From an uncultured Modestobacter sp. (lineage in GTDB: Bacteria; Actinomycetota; Actinomycetes; Mycobacteriales; Geodermatophilaceae): a DNA stretch of 64,000 nucleotides. Made by a program: the position numbers and the translations under genes. Location: contig NZ_CANKUD010000017.1 in the NCBI RefSeq assembly GCF_947486615.1, positions 28,923-92,922 of the forward strand. Reading direction: 5' to 3'. Under the pieces are notes generated by a model, which saw only the letters and a program-made list of their open reading frames with translations, was not told the DNA's origin and made no database searches. Positions 49,292 through 58,235 of the stretch are shown in pieces. Within the stretch, counting starts at the first letter, position 1. Every line of letters starts with the position of its first letter.

Positions 49292-50042
49292 TGGCCAGGG
49301 TCAGCGCGGTGACCGTGGCCAGCAGGGCCGCGCGCGTCCCGCGAGCCTCGATCCCGGCCAGCCGCAGCCCCAGCAGGGCGCCCAGGGCGTTCGCCCCGGC
49401 GTCCCCGAGCATGACCCGCTCCCCCAGGTCGGCCGGGAGCACACCGAGGGTCGCGCCCAGCGGGCCGGCGACCAGGCTCCCGCCGGGGCCACCGAGCGTG
49501 CTGGCGGCGACCAGCACCGCGGCCTTGCCGGCCCGTCCCGGGCGCAGGTCGAGCAGGTTGACCAGGTTGGCCGTGCCGGCCACCAGACCGGTGGCCAGCA
49601 CCCCGTCGACGACGGCGGACCGGCCACTGCCCCGGCGGGTGAGCACTGCGGCCACCGCGGCGGCGGCGCCGATGCCGGCGACCTTGACCGCCCCGGCGGA
49701 CACCCGACCGGCTCGCAGCGCCGCCAGGTGCCCGGCCAGGCCCTTGTCCCGGGCCTGCTCCGGCCGCGCTCCGGCCAGGTCGTCGTAGCCGCCGACGACG
49801 CCGGCCACCGTGCCGACCACGGCGGCGGCGGCCCGCTGTCCGACGGGCGCACCCAGCGCGGCCGACGCGGTGGCCGCCACGGCCAGCGCCGGGCCGCCGA
49901 GCAGGCTCACCGGCCGGCCGGCGTAGTTGGTCCGGCGCCACCGGGCCCCGGCCGGGCGCGCGGTCAGTGCCGCGGCACCGGCCAGACCCGCCCGGGCAGC
50001 GAGCGCGCCGGTGACGGCGAACGCCGTCCGGCGGCCGGTCAC
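49209..50042 (-). CDS. Small MraY/WecA-like glycosyl-1-phosphate transferase
   Basis: The 277-residue membrane protein has the family's cytoplasmic motifs: GGYDDLAG, NLVNLLDLRPGRAGK (equivalent of NxxNxxDGxxGL) and GDAGANALGALLG. About eight helices are predicted, fewer than the ten or eleven of MraY, and length is shorter. It probably transfers a sugar phosphate to a polyprenyl phosphate. The GTG start overlaps mctB as GTGA. The DG of the usual NLxDG is replaced by DL, so function could differ. Confidence 0.82.
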   Translation of the reverse strand: MTGRRTAFAVTGALAARAGLAGAAALTARPAGARWRRTNYAGRPVSLLGGPALAVAATASAALGAPVGQRAAAAVVGTVAGVVGGYDDLAGARPEQARDKGLAGHLAALRAGRVSAGAVKVAGIGAAAAVAAVLTRRGSGRSAVVDGVLATGLVAGTANLVNLLDLRPGRAGKAAVLVAASTLGGPGGSLVAGPLGATLGVLPADLGERVMLGDAGANALGALLGLRLAGIEARGTRAALLATVTALTLASEKVSFTRVIESTPGLRELDRLGRRGA

Positions 50043-50986
50043 GAGGCCGCGGGCGGGACCGGCCGGGTGTCCTCGCCGGTCCCGTAGGCGCCGGTGGTGC
50101 CCCGGCCCTCGGCGGCCAGTGCCAGCACCGTGCTGATCCGCCCGGCGGCGGTGCCGACGTTGTCGACCGTGGAGACGGCGACCGTGGGGTCGGTCCGCAC
50201 GGCGGCGACCAGGCCGCCGTCGTCGGCGGCCGGCTGGTCGCCGGCGATGACCGCGCCAGAGCCCTGCGCGTCCAGCGCGCCGACCAGCTGCACCAGGGAC
50301 TCCAGCCGCTCGTCGGCGTCCTCGCTGTCGACCTCGCCGGTGGTCAGCACGACGGCGAAGTCCGCCGGGCTGACCGAGGAGGTGTCCCGGCTGAGCACCT
50401 CGAGCTGCTCCAGGCCGGCCAGCACGGTCGAGGTGGCGGCGGCGTCCGGCACGGTGCCGGGGCCGTCGGCGGTGGCCGGCGGGACCATCAGCACCTGGGC
50501 GAGCAGCGCGGCGGCCTGCTCACCGGTGTCGTCGGTCTCCGGCGGCGTCCAGCCGGCCGGCAGGCCGGGTCCGGTCAGGTAGCTGGACAGGCTGCTCTCG
50601 GCGTCCGCGGTGCCGTAGGCGTCGGTGAGCCGGACGGTGCCGGTGACCGTGGCCCCGGCGCTGCCGAGCAGTGCGGTGACCCCCTCGACCACCTCCGGGG
50701 CGACGTCGGTGCCGTCGAGCACCAGGACCACGCTGCGGTCGGTGAGTGCGTCCTCGACCAGGGTCGGGCCGACGGCCTCCTCGAAGCTGCCGACGTCGTC
50801 CAGCTGGGCCTGCAGCTGCTGGGTCTGGTCCTCCAGCTCGCGCTTGTCCGTCTGCAGGGCGCTCACCTGGTCCTGCAGGTTGTCCGTCAGCGGCCCGTTG
50901 AGCTGGGTGGTGCCGATGATGATCCCGAGCGCGACGGCCAGGAAGACCGCGATCAGCGAGACGAGGTGGTAACGGAAGTCGATCAC
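50039..50986 (-). CDS. mctB: Copper transporter MctB / SteB family protein
   Basis: From the GTG at 50986 the protein has 315 residues, the usual length. IDFRYHLVSLIAVFLAVALGIIIGTT is the hallmark membrane start (cut here to IDFRYHLVSLIAVFLAVALG), followed by a coiled coil (about 35-65, Gln/Asp-rich) and a soluble periplasmic-side domain. Mycobacterial MctB limits copper; in corynebacteria SteB pairs with SteA in cell separation. Overlap with steA by GTGA confirms the pair. Confidence 0.92.
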   Translation of the reverse strand: MIDFRYHLVSLIAVFLAVALGIIIGTTQLNGPLTDNLQDQVSALQTDKRELEDQTQQLQAQLDDVGSFEEAVGPTLVEDALTDRSVVLVLDGTDVAPEVVEGVTALLGSAGATVTGTVRLTDAYGTADAESSLSSYLTGPGLPAGWTPPETDDTGEQAAALLAQVLMVPPATADGPGTVPDAAATSTVLAGLEQLEVLSRDTSSVSPADFAVVLTTGEVDSEDADERLESLVQLVGALDAQGSGAVIAGDQPAADDGGLVAAVRTDPTVAVSTVDNVGTAAGRISTVLALAAEGRGTTGAYGTGEDTRPVPPAAS

Positions 50987-52167
50987 GTGAAGAGGTTCTC
51001 CAGCCAGAACACGAAGCTGTCCCATTGGTCGACGAGCAGGTCGAAGTAGATGTGGCCGGCGGTGGAGACCGCCAGCGCCGCGGTGATCGAGACCAGCGCG
51101 GCCAGCACCAGCAGGACCAGCGCCAGGGTGGAGATGCGGCTGCGGTACAGCCGGCTCACGCCCTTGGCGTCGACCAGCTTGCCGCCCAGCCGCAGCCGGG
51201 TCAGGAAGGTGGAGGCCATGCCGCCGCGGCCCTTGTCCAGGAACTCGATCAGGGTGGCGTGGGTGCCGACGGCGACGATCAGGGAGGCGCCCTTCTCGTC
51301 GGCCAGCAGCATCGCGATGTCCTCGCTGGTGGCCGACGCCGGGAAGGTGATCGCGTCGACGCCGAGGTCCTGGACCCGCTGCAGACCCGGGGCCCGCCCG
51401 TCGGCGTAGGCGTGCACCACGACCTCGGCGCCGCACTTCAGCACGCTGTCGCTCACCGAGTCCATGTCGCCGATGATCATGTCCGGCTGGTAGCCGGCCT
51501 CGATCAGCGCGTCCGCGCCGCCGTCGACCCCGATGAGCACCGGGCGGTAGTCCCGGATGTAGGGGCGCAGCGCCTGCAGGTCCTCCTTGTAGTCGTACCC
51601 GCGGACGACGACCAGCACGTGCCGCCCCTCGATCCGGGTCGCGACGTCGGGGACTCCGACCCCGTCGAGCAGCAGCGCGCGCTCGCGCTTCATGTACTCC
51701 ATGGTGTTGGCGGCGAAGGCCTCCAACTGGGTGGAGAGCCCGGCGCGGGCCTCGGCCATCGCCGCGGCGACCGTCTCCGCCGTCTGCTCCACGCCCTCGG
51801 CGACCACCTCGTCACCGGCGTACACCTTGTTGCCCTCGACCCGAAGGGTCACCCCCTCCTTGAGCTTGGTGAACACCTCCTTGCCGACACCGTCGACCAG
51901 CGGGATCCCGGCGTCGACCAGGATGCCGGGCCCGAGGTTCGGGTACCGGCCCGAGGTGCTGGGTGCGGCGTTGACGACGGCGCCCACCTTGCCGGCGACC
52001 AGGGAGTCGGCGCTCACCCGGTCGATGTCCACGTGGTCGATCACGGCGATCTCGCCCGGCCGCAGCCGCTTGGTCAGGTTCTTGGTCCGACGGTCCAGGC
52101 GCGCCGTGGCGGTCACGCCGGGTGCCGTCTCGGACGCTCGTCCGCGCCGCAGGGTGCCGATGCGCAT
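50983..52167 (-). CDS. steA: SteA family cell-separation / thiamin-pyrophosphokinase-like protein
   Basis: The 394-residue protein has a soluble domain with GVDGGADALIEAGYQPDMII and GDMDSVSDSVLKC (thiamin pyrophosphokinase-like fold), a helical region, and one C-terminal helix (about 345-370, LALVLLVLAALVSITAALAV). SteA with SteB/MctB is needed for daughter-cell separation in Corynebacterium. It starts the leftward dense run and has a divergent TetR gene upstream. Confidence 0.93.
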   Translation of the reverse strand: MRIGTLRRGRASETAPGVTATARLDRRTKNLTKRLRPGEIAVIDHVDIDRVSADSLVAGKVGAVVNAAPSTSGRYPNLGPGILVDAGIPLVDGVGKEVFTKLKEGVTLRVEGNKVYAGDEVVAEGVEQTAETVAAAMAEARAGLSTQLEAFAANTMEYMKRERALLLDGVGVPDVATRIEGRHVLVVVRGYDYKEDLQALRPYIRDYRPVLIGVDGGADALIEAGYQPDMIIGDMDSVSDSVLKCGAEVVVHAYADGRAPGLQRVQDLGVDAITFPASATSEDIAMLLADEKGASLIVAVGTHATLIEFLDKGRGGMASTFLTRLRLGGKLVDAKGVSRLYRSRISTLALVLLVLAALVSITAALAVSTAGHIYFDLLVDQWDSFVFWLENLFT

Positions 52168-52239
52168 CCCGCGATGGTCCCACGATGCGCTGGCCGGTCG
52201 GAGCCGACGCGCGACAGCGACCGATCAGTCACGTTGTGT

Positions 52240-52291
52240 GAGCGACACCGGGTCTGAGCGGACACGCCGAGGAACGGGGCGGGTGTCGCTC
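52240..52291. promoter_or_regulatory. Inverted repeat GAGCGACACC upstream of the TetR gene
   Basis: GAGCGACACC (52240-52249) and its perfect complement GGTGTCGCTC (52282-52291) lie in the steA-tetR divergent gap with 32 bases between. They may be half-sites for the TetR protein or a stem. AGGAACGGG also occurs twice there (52270-52278 and 52295-52303). Confidence 0.4.
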
Positions 52292-52320
52292 CCCAGGAAC
52301 GGGACCGGCCCGTCACTACC

Positions 52321-53286
52321 GTGACTGGTGTGACTGCAGGGGCCTCCGCTCGCCGGAGCACAGCGACCGTCCTGCTCGACGACTCGGCCGAGGACGTGGC
52401 CGTCGGCGCGCCGTCGCCCGGCCCCGCCGAGGACCCAGGTCCGGCCGCCGAGGACCCGGCCAGCGCCCCCGCGGTCACCGCCTCGGTGGTGGCCCTGCCC
52501 ATGCGGCCCCCGGTGCCCGCCCCGGCCGAGCGCCCCGGCACGGCGGCCACCCCGTCCGCGCAGACCCCGGACGCCGCGACCGCCGGTGGCCCGGCGGCCG
52601 ACGAACCGGCCGACGCACCCGGGCCCGGACGCCGGTCCCGCCGGCGTGAGCGGCGTGGCCCGAACCTGCGCGAGCAGCGCCGCCAGCGGACCCGCGAGGC
52701 GATCGTCGACGCGGCCGCCGAGCTGTTCGTCGAACGCGGCTTCGACCACGTCAGCGTGATGGAGATCGCCCAGCGGGCCGGCGTGGTGGAGAAGACGGTG
52801 TTCAACCACTTCCCGGTCAAGGAGGGCCTGGTCTTCGAGGCCGACCCGCCGATCCGGGCGGCCCTGCTCGACGCCGTCCGGCGGCGTCCGGCCGGTGAGT
52901 CGGTGGCGGCCGCGGCCGGTGGCTTCGTCGTCGCCGCGATCAGCCAGCTGGGCTCCCCCGCCGCCGCCGAGGGCGTGGCCGAGATGGCGCGGGTCATCCG
53001 GGGCAGCCGCACGCTGCAGGTCCGGGAGCGGGAGATCCTCGGCACCCTCGCCGACACGCTCGCCGAGCAGATCGTGCTGGAGACCGACGCCGCGGCCGAC
53101 GAGCTGGAGCCCTGGCTGGCCGCGAACGCCGTCCTCGGGCTCTACTCCGCGCTGCTGGAGCTGGCCCGCGACCGGGTGCTCGAGGGCGCGTCCGGCCCCG
53201 AACTGGTCGAAGAACTGCGCGCCCGGGGCCGCCGCGGGCTGGCCCTGATGCAGTTCGGCCTCGCCGGGTACGCCAAGCGCCGCTGA
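52321..53286 (+). CDS. TetR family transcriptional regulator
   Basis: The 321-residue protein has a long disordered Pro/Ala N-terminus (about 1-112), then a TetR helix-turn-helix (about 118-165; TREAIVDAAAELFVERGFDH, EIAQRAGVVEKTVFNHFPVK) and an all-helical ligand domain. The GTG at 52321 could be upstream of the true start. It lies on the opposite strand to the conserved steA-recN run and interrupts it, so it is probably a later insertion. Confidence 0.88.
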   Translation: MTGVTAGASARRSTATVLLDDSAEDVAVGAPSPGPAEDPGPAAEDPASAPAVTASVVALPMRPPVPAPAERPGTAATPSAQTPDAATAGGPAADEPADAPGPGRRSRRRERRGPNLREQRRQRTREAIVDAAAELFVERGFDHVSVMEIAQRAGVVEKTVFNHFPVKEGLVFEADPPIRAALLDAVRRRPAGESVAAAAGGFVVAAISQLGSPAAAEGVAEMARVIRGSRTLQVREREILGTLADTLAEQIVLETDAAADELEPWLAANAVLGLYSALLELARDRVLEGASGPELVEELRARGRRGLALMQFGLAGYAKRR

Positions 53287-53366
53287 CGGACGGCTCGGCG
53301 GCCCCAGCCCACCCGCCCACGTCGACAGACCGCGCGTCCACACAGCGGCGGGCGGGCGAGCACCCC

Positions 53367-53449
53367 TGGGCGAGCCGTCCGGCAGGCCGCCGGGCCCCGT
53401 CCGGCACCCATGGGCGAGCCGTCCGGCAGGCCGCAGGGCCCCGTCCGGC
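53367..53449. repeat. 39-base direct repeat, two copies
   Basis: Copy one (53367-53405) and copy two (53411-53449) are 39 bases with a single mismatch, five bases apart, each beginning TGGGCGAGCCGTCCGGCAGG. They lie in the short gap between the convergent tetR and recN genes. A recent duplication or protein-binding pair is possible; no stop-type hairpin explains both copies. Confidence 0.8.
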
Positions 53450-53494
53450 TGGCCGGCCTGCCGGACATCCGCACGCCGGCGCGGGCCTGTCCCG

Positions 53495-55288
53495 CTACTG
53501 GCGCTCGGCGGCCACCGCGAGCAGCTCGCGGGCGTGCGCCTGGCCGGTGTCGCTGTCGGCCAGCCCGGACAGCATCCGGGCCAGCTCGCGCACCCGGTCC
53601 TCCCCGGCGACCGCCCGGATGTCGGTGGCCGTCACACCGGCCGCCGAGTCCGGTGACTTGTCCACGACCAGGTGGGTGTCGGCGAAGGCCGCGACCTGGG
53701 CGAGGTGGGTGACCACGACGACCTGGTGCTCCCGGGCCAAGCGGGCCAGCCGCCGCCCGATCTCCCCCGCCGCCTGACCGCCGACACCGGCGTCGACCTC
53801 GTCGAACACCATGACCGGCACCGGGTCGGCGCCGGCGAAGACCACCTCGATCGCCAGCATGACCCGGGAGAGCTCACCGCCCGAGGCGCCCTTGTGCACC
53901 GGGCGGGCCGGCGCGCCGGGGTGCGGGGTGAGCAGCAGCACCACCTCGTCGACGCCGTCCGGGCCGGGCTCACCGTCGCTGTCGATCCGGAAGGCCACCT
54001 GGGCGTTCTTCATCGCCAGCCCGGCGAGCTCCTCCCCCACCGCGGCGGCGAAGCCCTCGGCCGCGGCACGGCGGCCCTCGGTGACCCGCACCGACAGCGC
54101 GGCCAGCTCGGCGCGGGCCGCATCGCGGGCGGCCTCCAGCGCCTCCAGCGCCTCGTCGGAGACGTCCAGCTGCGCCAGCCGGGACTCCGCGTCGGCCGCC
54201 CAGGCCAGCACCCCGGCCAGCCCGTCGCCGACGTCGGCGTACTTGCGCACCAGCGCGGTGATCGCCGCCCGCCGGTCGAGCACCTCGGCCAGCCGGGCCG
54301 GGTCGGCGTCCAGATCGGCGACGTAACCGGCCAGCTGGACGCCGACGTCGGAGACCACCGCGACGGCGTCGGCGAGGTCCTGGGCCAGCAGCACCAGGGT
54401 CGGGTCGTCGGACCCGGCCAGTGCCCGCTCGGCCGTGGCCAGGGCGCTGGTGGCGTCCTGCGGCAGCCCGCCCTCGCCGCCGAGGTCGCCGGTCACGTCG
54501 CCGACCAGCGCGAGGCGGGCGGTGTCGGCGACCGACCGCAGCGCGTCCGCGTCGCCCAGCCGCTTGGCGAGGGTGTCGAGCTCCTCGTCCTCCCCCGGCT
54601 CGGGGGCGACGGCGGCGATCTCCTCCAGACCGTGCCGCAGCACGTCGGCGGTCTGCGCCAGCTCCCGCGCCTGGCCCCGCCGGCGGTCCAGGTCCGCGGC
54701 CAGCTCGCGCCACGCGGCGTAGGCCGACCGGTGCTCCTCGACCAGCCCCAGGTGGGCCGGGCCGGCGTACCGGTCCAGCGCGCGGCGCTGCTCGGCGGGG
54801 CGGGTCAGCCGCAGCTGGTCGGTCTGCCCGTGCACGGCCAGCAGGTCCTCGGCCAGCTCGGCGACGACGCCGACCGGCACGCTGCGGCCACCCAGGTGGG
54901 CGCGGGACCGCCCCTCCGCACTGAACGTGCGGGCCAGGATCAGGCTGCCGTCCTCGTCCGGCTCGGCGCCTGCGTCGGCGGCCCGGGCCCACACCGGGGA
55001 CTCCGGCGGCAGCACCAGCCGGCCCTCGACACCGGCCCGCGCGCCCGCCCGCACCCGCCCCTGGTCCGCCCGCCCACCGAAGAGCAGGGTCAGCCCGGTC
55101 ACCACCATCGTCTTGCCGGCGCCGGTCTCCCCGGTGACCACGGTCAGGCCCGGGCCGAGCTCCAGGGTGACGTCGTCGATCGAGCCGAGGCCGTGCAGGT
55201 GCAGCTCCGACAGCGTCCCGCCGGACGGCCGGGCAGGGGTCACCACCGCGCCGGCCGGCTGCTCACGCCGCGCCGTCCGGGTGGCCAC
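53495..55288 (-). CDS. recN: DNA repair protein RecN
   Basis: The 597-residue SMC-like protein shows Walker A TGETGAGKTMV at about residue 50, long central coiled coil (Asp/Ala/Leu-rich), signature KGASGGELSRVMLA and Walker B VMVFDEVDAGVGG. It holds broken DNA ends in double-strand break repair. The GTG at 55288 has GGAGGTGA before it. It overlaps nadK by 26 bases, the classical tlyA-nadK-recN arrangement. Confidence 0.95.
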   Translation of the reverse strand: MATRTARREQPAGAVVTPARPSGGTLSELHLHGLGSIDDVTLELGPGLTVVTGETGAGKTMVVTGLTLLFGGRADQGRVRAGARAGVEGRLVLPPESPVWARAADAGAEPDEDGSLILARTFSAEGRSRAHLGGRSVPVGVVAELAEDLLAVHGQTDQLRLTRPAEQRRALDRYAGPAHLGLVEEHRSAYAAWRELAADLDRRRGQARELAQTADVLRHGLEEIAAVAPEPGEDEELDTLAKRLGDADALRSVADTARLALVGDVTGDLGGEGGLPQDATSALATAERALAGSDDPTLVLLAQDLADAVAVVSDVGVQLAGYVADLDADPARLAEVLDRRAAITALVRKYADVGDGLAGVLAWAADAESRLAQLDVSDEALEALEAARDAARAELAALSVRVTEGRRAAAEGFAAAVGEELAGLAMKNAQVAFRIDSDGEPGPDGVDEVVLLLTPHPGAPARPVHKGASGGELSRVMLAIEVVFAGADPVPVMVFDEVDAGVGGQAAGEIGRRLARLAREHQVVVVTHLAQVAAFADTHLVVDKSPDSAAGVTATDIRAVAGEDRVRELARMLSGLADSDTGQAHARELLAVAAERQ

Positions 55289-56321
55289 CGCTCACCTCCC
55301 CGGGGGTCCGCAGCACGCCGTCGCTGGTGTTGACGTCACCGGTCAGCACGTTCGTCCGGCCGATCGGGGCCTCGAGGCCGGGGCCGTGCGAACGGGCGTC
55401 CCGGAAACCGCGCACCGGCAGCCCGAACTTGGCCACCAGCCGGTCGCCGAACGACGTCGGGTTGACCCGGGCGATCCGCACCGGGCGGTCCGACCGCCGG
55501 ACCTCGACCCGGCCGCCGTCGGGCACCTCCACGATCCGCCGGCCGTCGGCGGAGATCCGTGCACGGGTCCCGTCCGGCGGGACGGCGACGGTGAGCACCG
55601 AGCTGGGCGAGGTGACCAGTGGCCGGGCGAACAGCGCGTGGGCGTTGGTCGGCACCAGCAGGAGTGCCTCCACGTCGGGCCAGACCACCGGGCCGCCGGC
55701 GGAGAACGCGTAGGCGGTGGACCCGGTCGGGGTGGCGCACAGGATGCCGTCGCAGCCGAAGCTGGTCAGCGGGCGCCCGTCCACCTCCAGGACCACGTCG
55801 AGCACCCGCGAGCGCTCGACCTTCTCCACCGACACCTCGTTGAGGGCCCAGGTGCCCTCACCGGTGGGACGGCCCTCGGCGTCCAGCACGGTGGCGTCCA
55901 GGGTGAGCCGCTCCTCGACCTGGTACTGCCGGCGCTCGACCGCGGTGAGCATCTCCACGACGGCCTCCGGCTCGGTCTCGGCGAGGAAGCCGACCCGGCC
56001 GAGGTTGACCCCGGTGATCGCCGCGTCGGTGCTGCGCGCCAGCTCGGCCGCGCGCAGGAAGGTGCCGTCGCCGCCGAAGACCAGCACGATCTCCACGTCG
56101 TCGGCTGCGCCCGGCCCGAACGGGCAGACCTCGGCGCCGGGCACCGCCATGTCCTCGGCCTCGTCCTCCAGCAGCCGGACGACGATCCCGGCCTGGGTGA
56201 GCCGCGCCGCGGCAGACCGGGCCAGCTGCACGATGTCGGCCCGCCCGGTGTGCACGGCCAGCAGCACCCGCCGGGTCGGTCCGCCGTCCACGGCGGTGGT
56301 GGCGGTGCCTGGCTGGCTCAC
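55263..56321 (-). CDS. nadK: NAD kinase
   Basis: From the GTG at 56321 (GAGGGAG upstream) the product has 352 residues. LVFGGDGTFLRAAEL carries the catalytic GGDG motif, followed by TGVNLGRVGFLAE, NEVSVEK and DGILCATPTGSTAYAFSAGG. It makes NADP from NAD. The start frame above 56321 has no similarity. It is followed on the strand by recN. Confidence 0.95.
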   Translation of the reverse strand: MSQPGTATTAVDGGPTRRVLLAVHTGRADIVQLARSAAARLTQAGIVVRLLEDEAEDMAVPGAEVCPFGPGAADDVEIVLVFGGDGTFLRAAELARSTDAAITGVNLGRVGFLAETEPEAVVEMLTAVERRQYQVEERLTLDATVLDAEGRPTGEGTWALNEVSVEKVERSRVLDVVLEVDGRPLTSFGCDGILCATPTGSTAYAFSAGGPVVWPDVEALLLVPTNAHALFARPLVTSPSSVLTVAVPPDGTRARISADGRRIVEVPDGGRVEVRRSDRPVRIARVNPTSFGDRLVAKFGLPVRGFRDARSHGPGLEAPIGRTNVLTGDVNTSDGVLRTPGEVSGGHPDGAA

Positions 56322-56469
56322 TGGTCTCCCTCGGTGACGGTCATCGGCACTGCGTACCCCGGGACGGCGTACCCCGGAACTGAGTTCTGCTGCACTGCGT
56401 CGTCCGGCACTGCGCGGTGGAGGACGGTGCCCCCCGGCAGGCTCGGACCGGAGGACCTCGCTGGCTCGG

Positions 56470-57267
56470 TCACTGGGGTCCTTCCTGCACTGCTCGGTCG
56501 ATGTCTGCGGCGTCCGGGGGTGGTGCGTCCCGGCGCAGCCAGAGGAAGAACTCCACGTTGCCCGCGGGGCCGGGCAGCGGGCTGGCCACCACCCCCGCGG
56601 TGCCCCAGCCCAGCTCGGCCGCGGCCCGGGCGACCGTGTGCACCGCATCGGCCCGGTGGGACAGGTCCCGGACGACGCCACCGGCGCCCAGCCGCTCGCG
56701 GCCCACCTCGAACTGTGGTTTGACCATCGGCAGCAGGTCGGCACCGGGTTCGGCGCACCGGGTCAGCGCCGGCAGGACCAGGCGCAGCGAGATGAAGGAC
56801 AGGTCGGCGACCACCAGGTCGACCGGGCCGTCGATGGCCTCCGGGGTCAGCTCGCGGACGTTGGTCCGCTCGTGCACCGCCACCCGGTCGTCGGTGCGCA
56901 GTGACCAGGCAAGCTCGCCGTAGCCGACGTCGACGGCCACCACCTCGCGTGCCCCGCGGCTGAGCAGCACCTCGGTGAACCCGCCGGTGGAGGCCCCGGC
57001 GTCCAGTGCCCGCCGGCCCTCGACGGCGACCGGGAAGGCGGTCAGCGCGCCCAGCAGCTTGTGCGCGCCGCGGGACACCCAGCTGGGCTCGTCCGGGTCG
57101 GTGCGGACGACGACGGGCGCCCCGGCCTCGACGCCGGTGGCGGCCTTGGTGGCGGCCTGCCCGCCGATGGTGACCCGCCCCTCGGCGATCAGGGCGACGG
57201 CGTGCTCGCGGGAGCGGGCGAGCCCGCGGCGGACGAGCTCGGCGTCGAGCCGGCTGCGACGGGCCAT
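56470..57267 (-). CDS. tlyA: TlyA family rRNA 2'-O-methyltransferase
   Basis: The 265-residue protein has an S4 domain (RLDAELVRRGLARSREHAVAL) and a Rossmann methyltransferase with the SAM motif LDAGASTGGFTEVLL and VVADLSFISLRLVLPAL. TlyA methylates 16S and 23S rRNA and sets susceptibility to capreomycin-type drugs. The ATG at 57267 shares one base with the stop of the upstream 72-residue gene. Confidence 0.94.
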   Translation of the reverse strand: MARRSRLDAELVRRGLARSREHAVALIAEGRVTIGGQAATKAATGVEAGAPVVVRTDPDEPSWVSRGAHKLLGALTAFPVAVEGRRALDAGASTGGFTEVLLSRGAREVVAVDVGYGELAWSLRTDDRVAVHERTNVRELTPEAIDGPVDLVVADLSFISLRLVLPALTRCAEPGADLLPMVKPQFEVGRERLGAGGVVRDLSHRADAVHTVARAAAELGWGTAGVVASPLPGPAGNVEFFLWLRRDAPPPDAADIDRAVQEGPQ

Positions 57268-57485
57268 CAGAGCTGGTCGACGGTGGACAGTTCGCGCTGC
57301 AGCCGGTCGTGCTCGGCCTCGAACACCGCGACGTGCTCGGCCACCGGCCGAGCGGTCAGGTCGCCGAACGGGGACGGCCCGCCCGACGCGGCGTCAGCGG
57401 GTGCGGTCGAGGTCCCCTCGGCTGGGACCGGCCGGTCGGCTCCGGGGCGCGGCGGGCCGGGGACCGGCTGGTGCTGGTCGCTCAC
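57267..57485 (-). CDS. Small conserved-position protein upstream of tlyA
   Basis: The GTG at 57485 has AGGAGGAGGACCC before it, giving 72 residues: a Pro/Ala-rich first half and a charged helix at the end (VAVFEAEHDRLQRELSTVDQL). The stop is overlapped by tlyA by one base, so the two are translated together. A small protein also occupies this position in M. tuberculosis, between the HAD gene and tlyA. Function unknown. Confidence 0.7.
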   Translation of the reverse strand: MSDQHQPVPGPPRPGADRPVPAEGTSTAPADAASGGPSPFGDLTARPVAEHVAVFEAEHDRLQRELSTVDQL

Positions 57486-57736
57486 GGGTCCTCCTCCACG
57501 CTCGGGCTCCGCTGGGCAGCCGTCGGACCGGGATCGTCACCGGTCGGGACGTCCACGTCGGAGGTTACCGGCCCGGTGTGACCGATGACCGGGCAACGGA
57601 GGGACGGTGGAAGGAGCGCCCCGGCCCCGCGGGTCGGCCGGGACCGCCGCCCCCGCGCCGGTGACCCGCCGGTAGCGTCCCCGCGGACCGCCCGGCCGGG
57701 ACGACCCCGGTCCCCGCTGGAGGAGGCACCCGCCAC

Positions 57737-58075
57737 ATGGCGACGCTCGAGCAGTGCATGACCGCCCTGGACGGGTTCGTCGGCCGGCTGGCCGCCGCCG
57801 ACGCAGCCCGGGACCTGGACCGGAGCGTCTCCTGCCGGCTGACCGACCTGCAGCAGGTGGTGCAGGGACGCCTGGCCCGCGGCTCGGTGCGGGACATGAC
57901 CGCGCTGCCCGACGGCCCGGCGGTGCCCAAGGCCGACATCCGGCTGACCATGAGCAGCGACGACCTGCTGGCCCTGACCGCCGGGGAGCTGTCCTTCGGG
58001 CCGGCCTGGGCCAGCGGCCGGGTCAAGCTGGAGGCCGGGCTCCGCGACATGCTGCGGCTGCGCTCCCTGCTCTGA
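57737..58075 (+). CDS. SCP2-like sterol-binding domain protein
   Basis: The 112-residue product has the SCP2 alpha/beta fold pattern, with the domain's later strands and helix in PKADIRLTMSSDDLLALTAGEL and SGRVKLEAGLRDMLRLRSLL. It is soluble and could bind a lipid. GGAGGAGG lies before the ATG. It sits on the strand opposite its neighbours between the HAD and small tlyA-linked genes. Confidence 0.82.
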   Translation: MATLEQCMTALDGFVGRLAAADAARDLDRSVSCRLTDLQQVVQGRLARGSVRDMTALPDGPAVPKADIRLTMSSDDLLALTAGELSFGPAWASGRVKLEAGLRDMLRLRSLL

Positions 58076-58235
58076 GCCCGGGGCCCACCGCCCCAGCCCC
58101 AGCCCCAGGACACCCGACGCCGCACGCCGTCGAGCGACCACCGGACGGCGGCCACCGGCGACGGCCCACCACTGTCCGGCCCGTACGACCGGCCGGACCG
58201 CCGTGAGGCCCCGCCGGGCTCGGGCCAGCCCGGCG

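Noticed and set aside
58076..58235. Gene between the SCP2-like and HAD genes
   Set aside because: Only 160 bases of Pro-coding repeats of CCCCAG; no start with a ribosome site.
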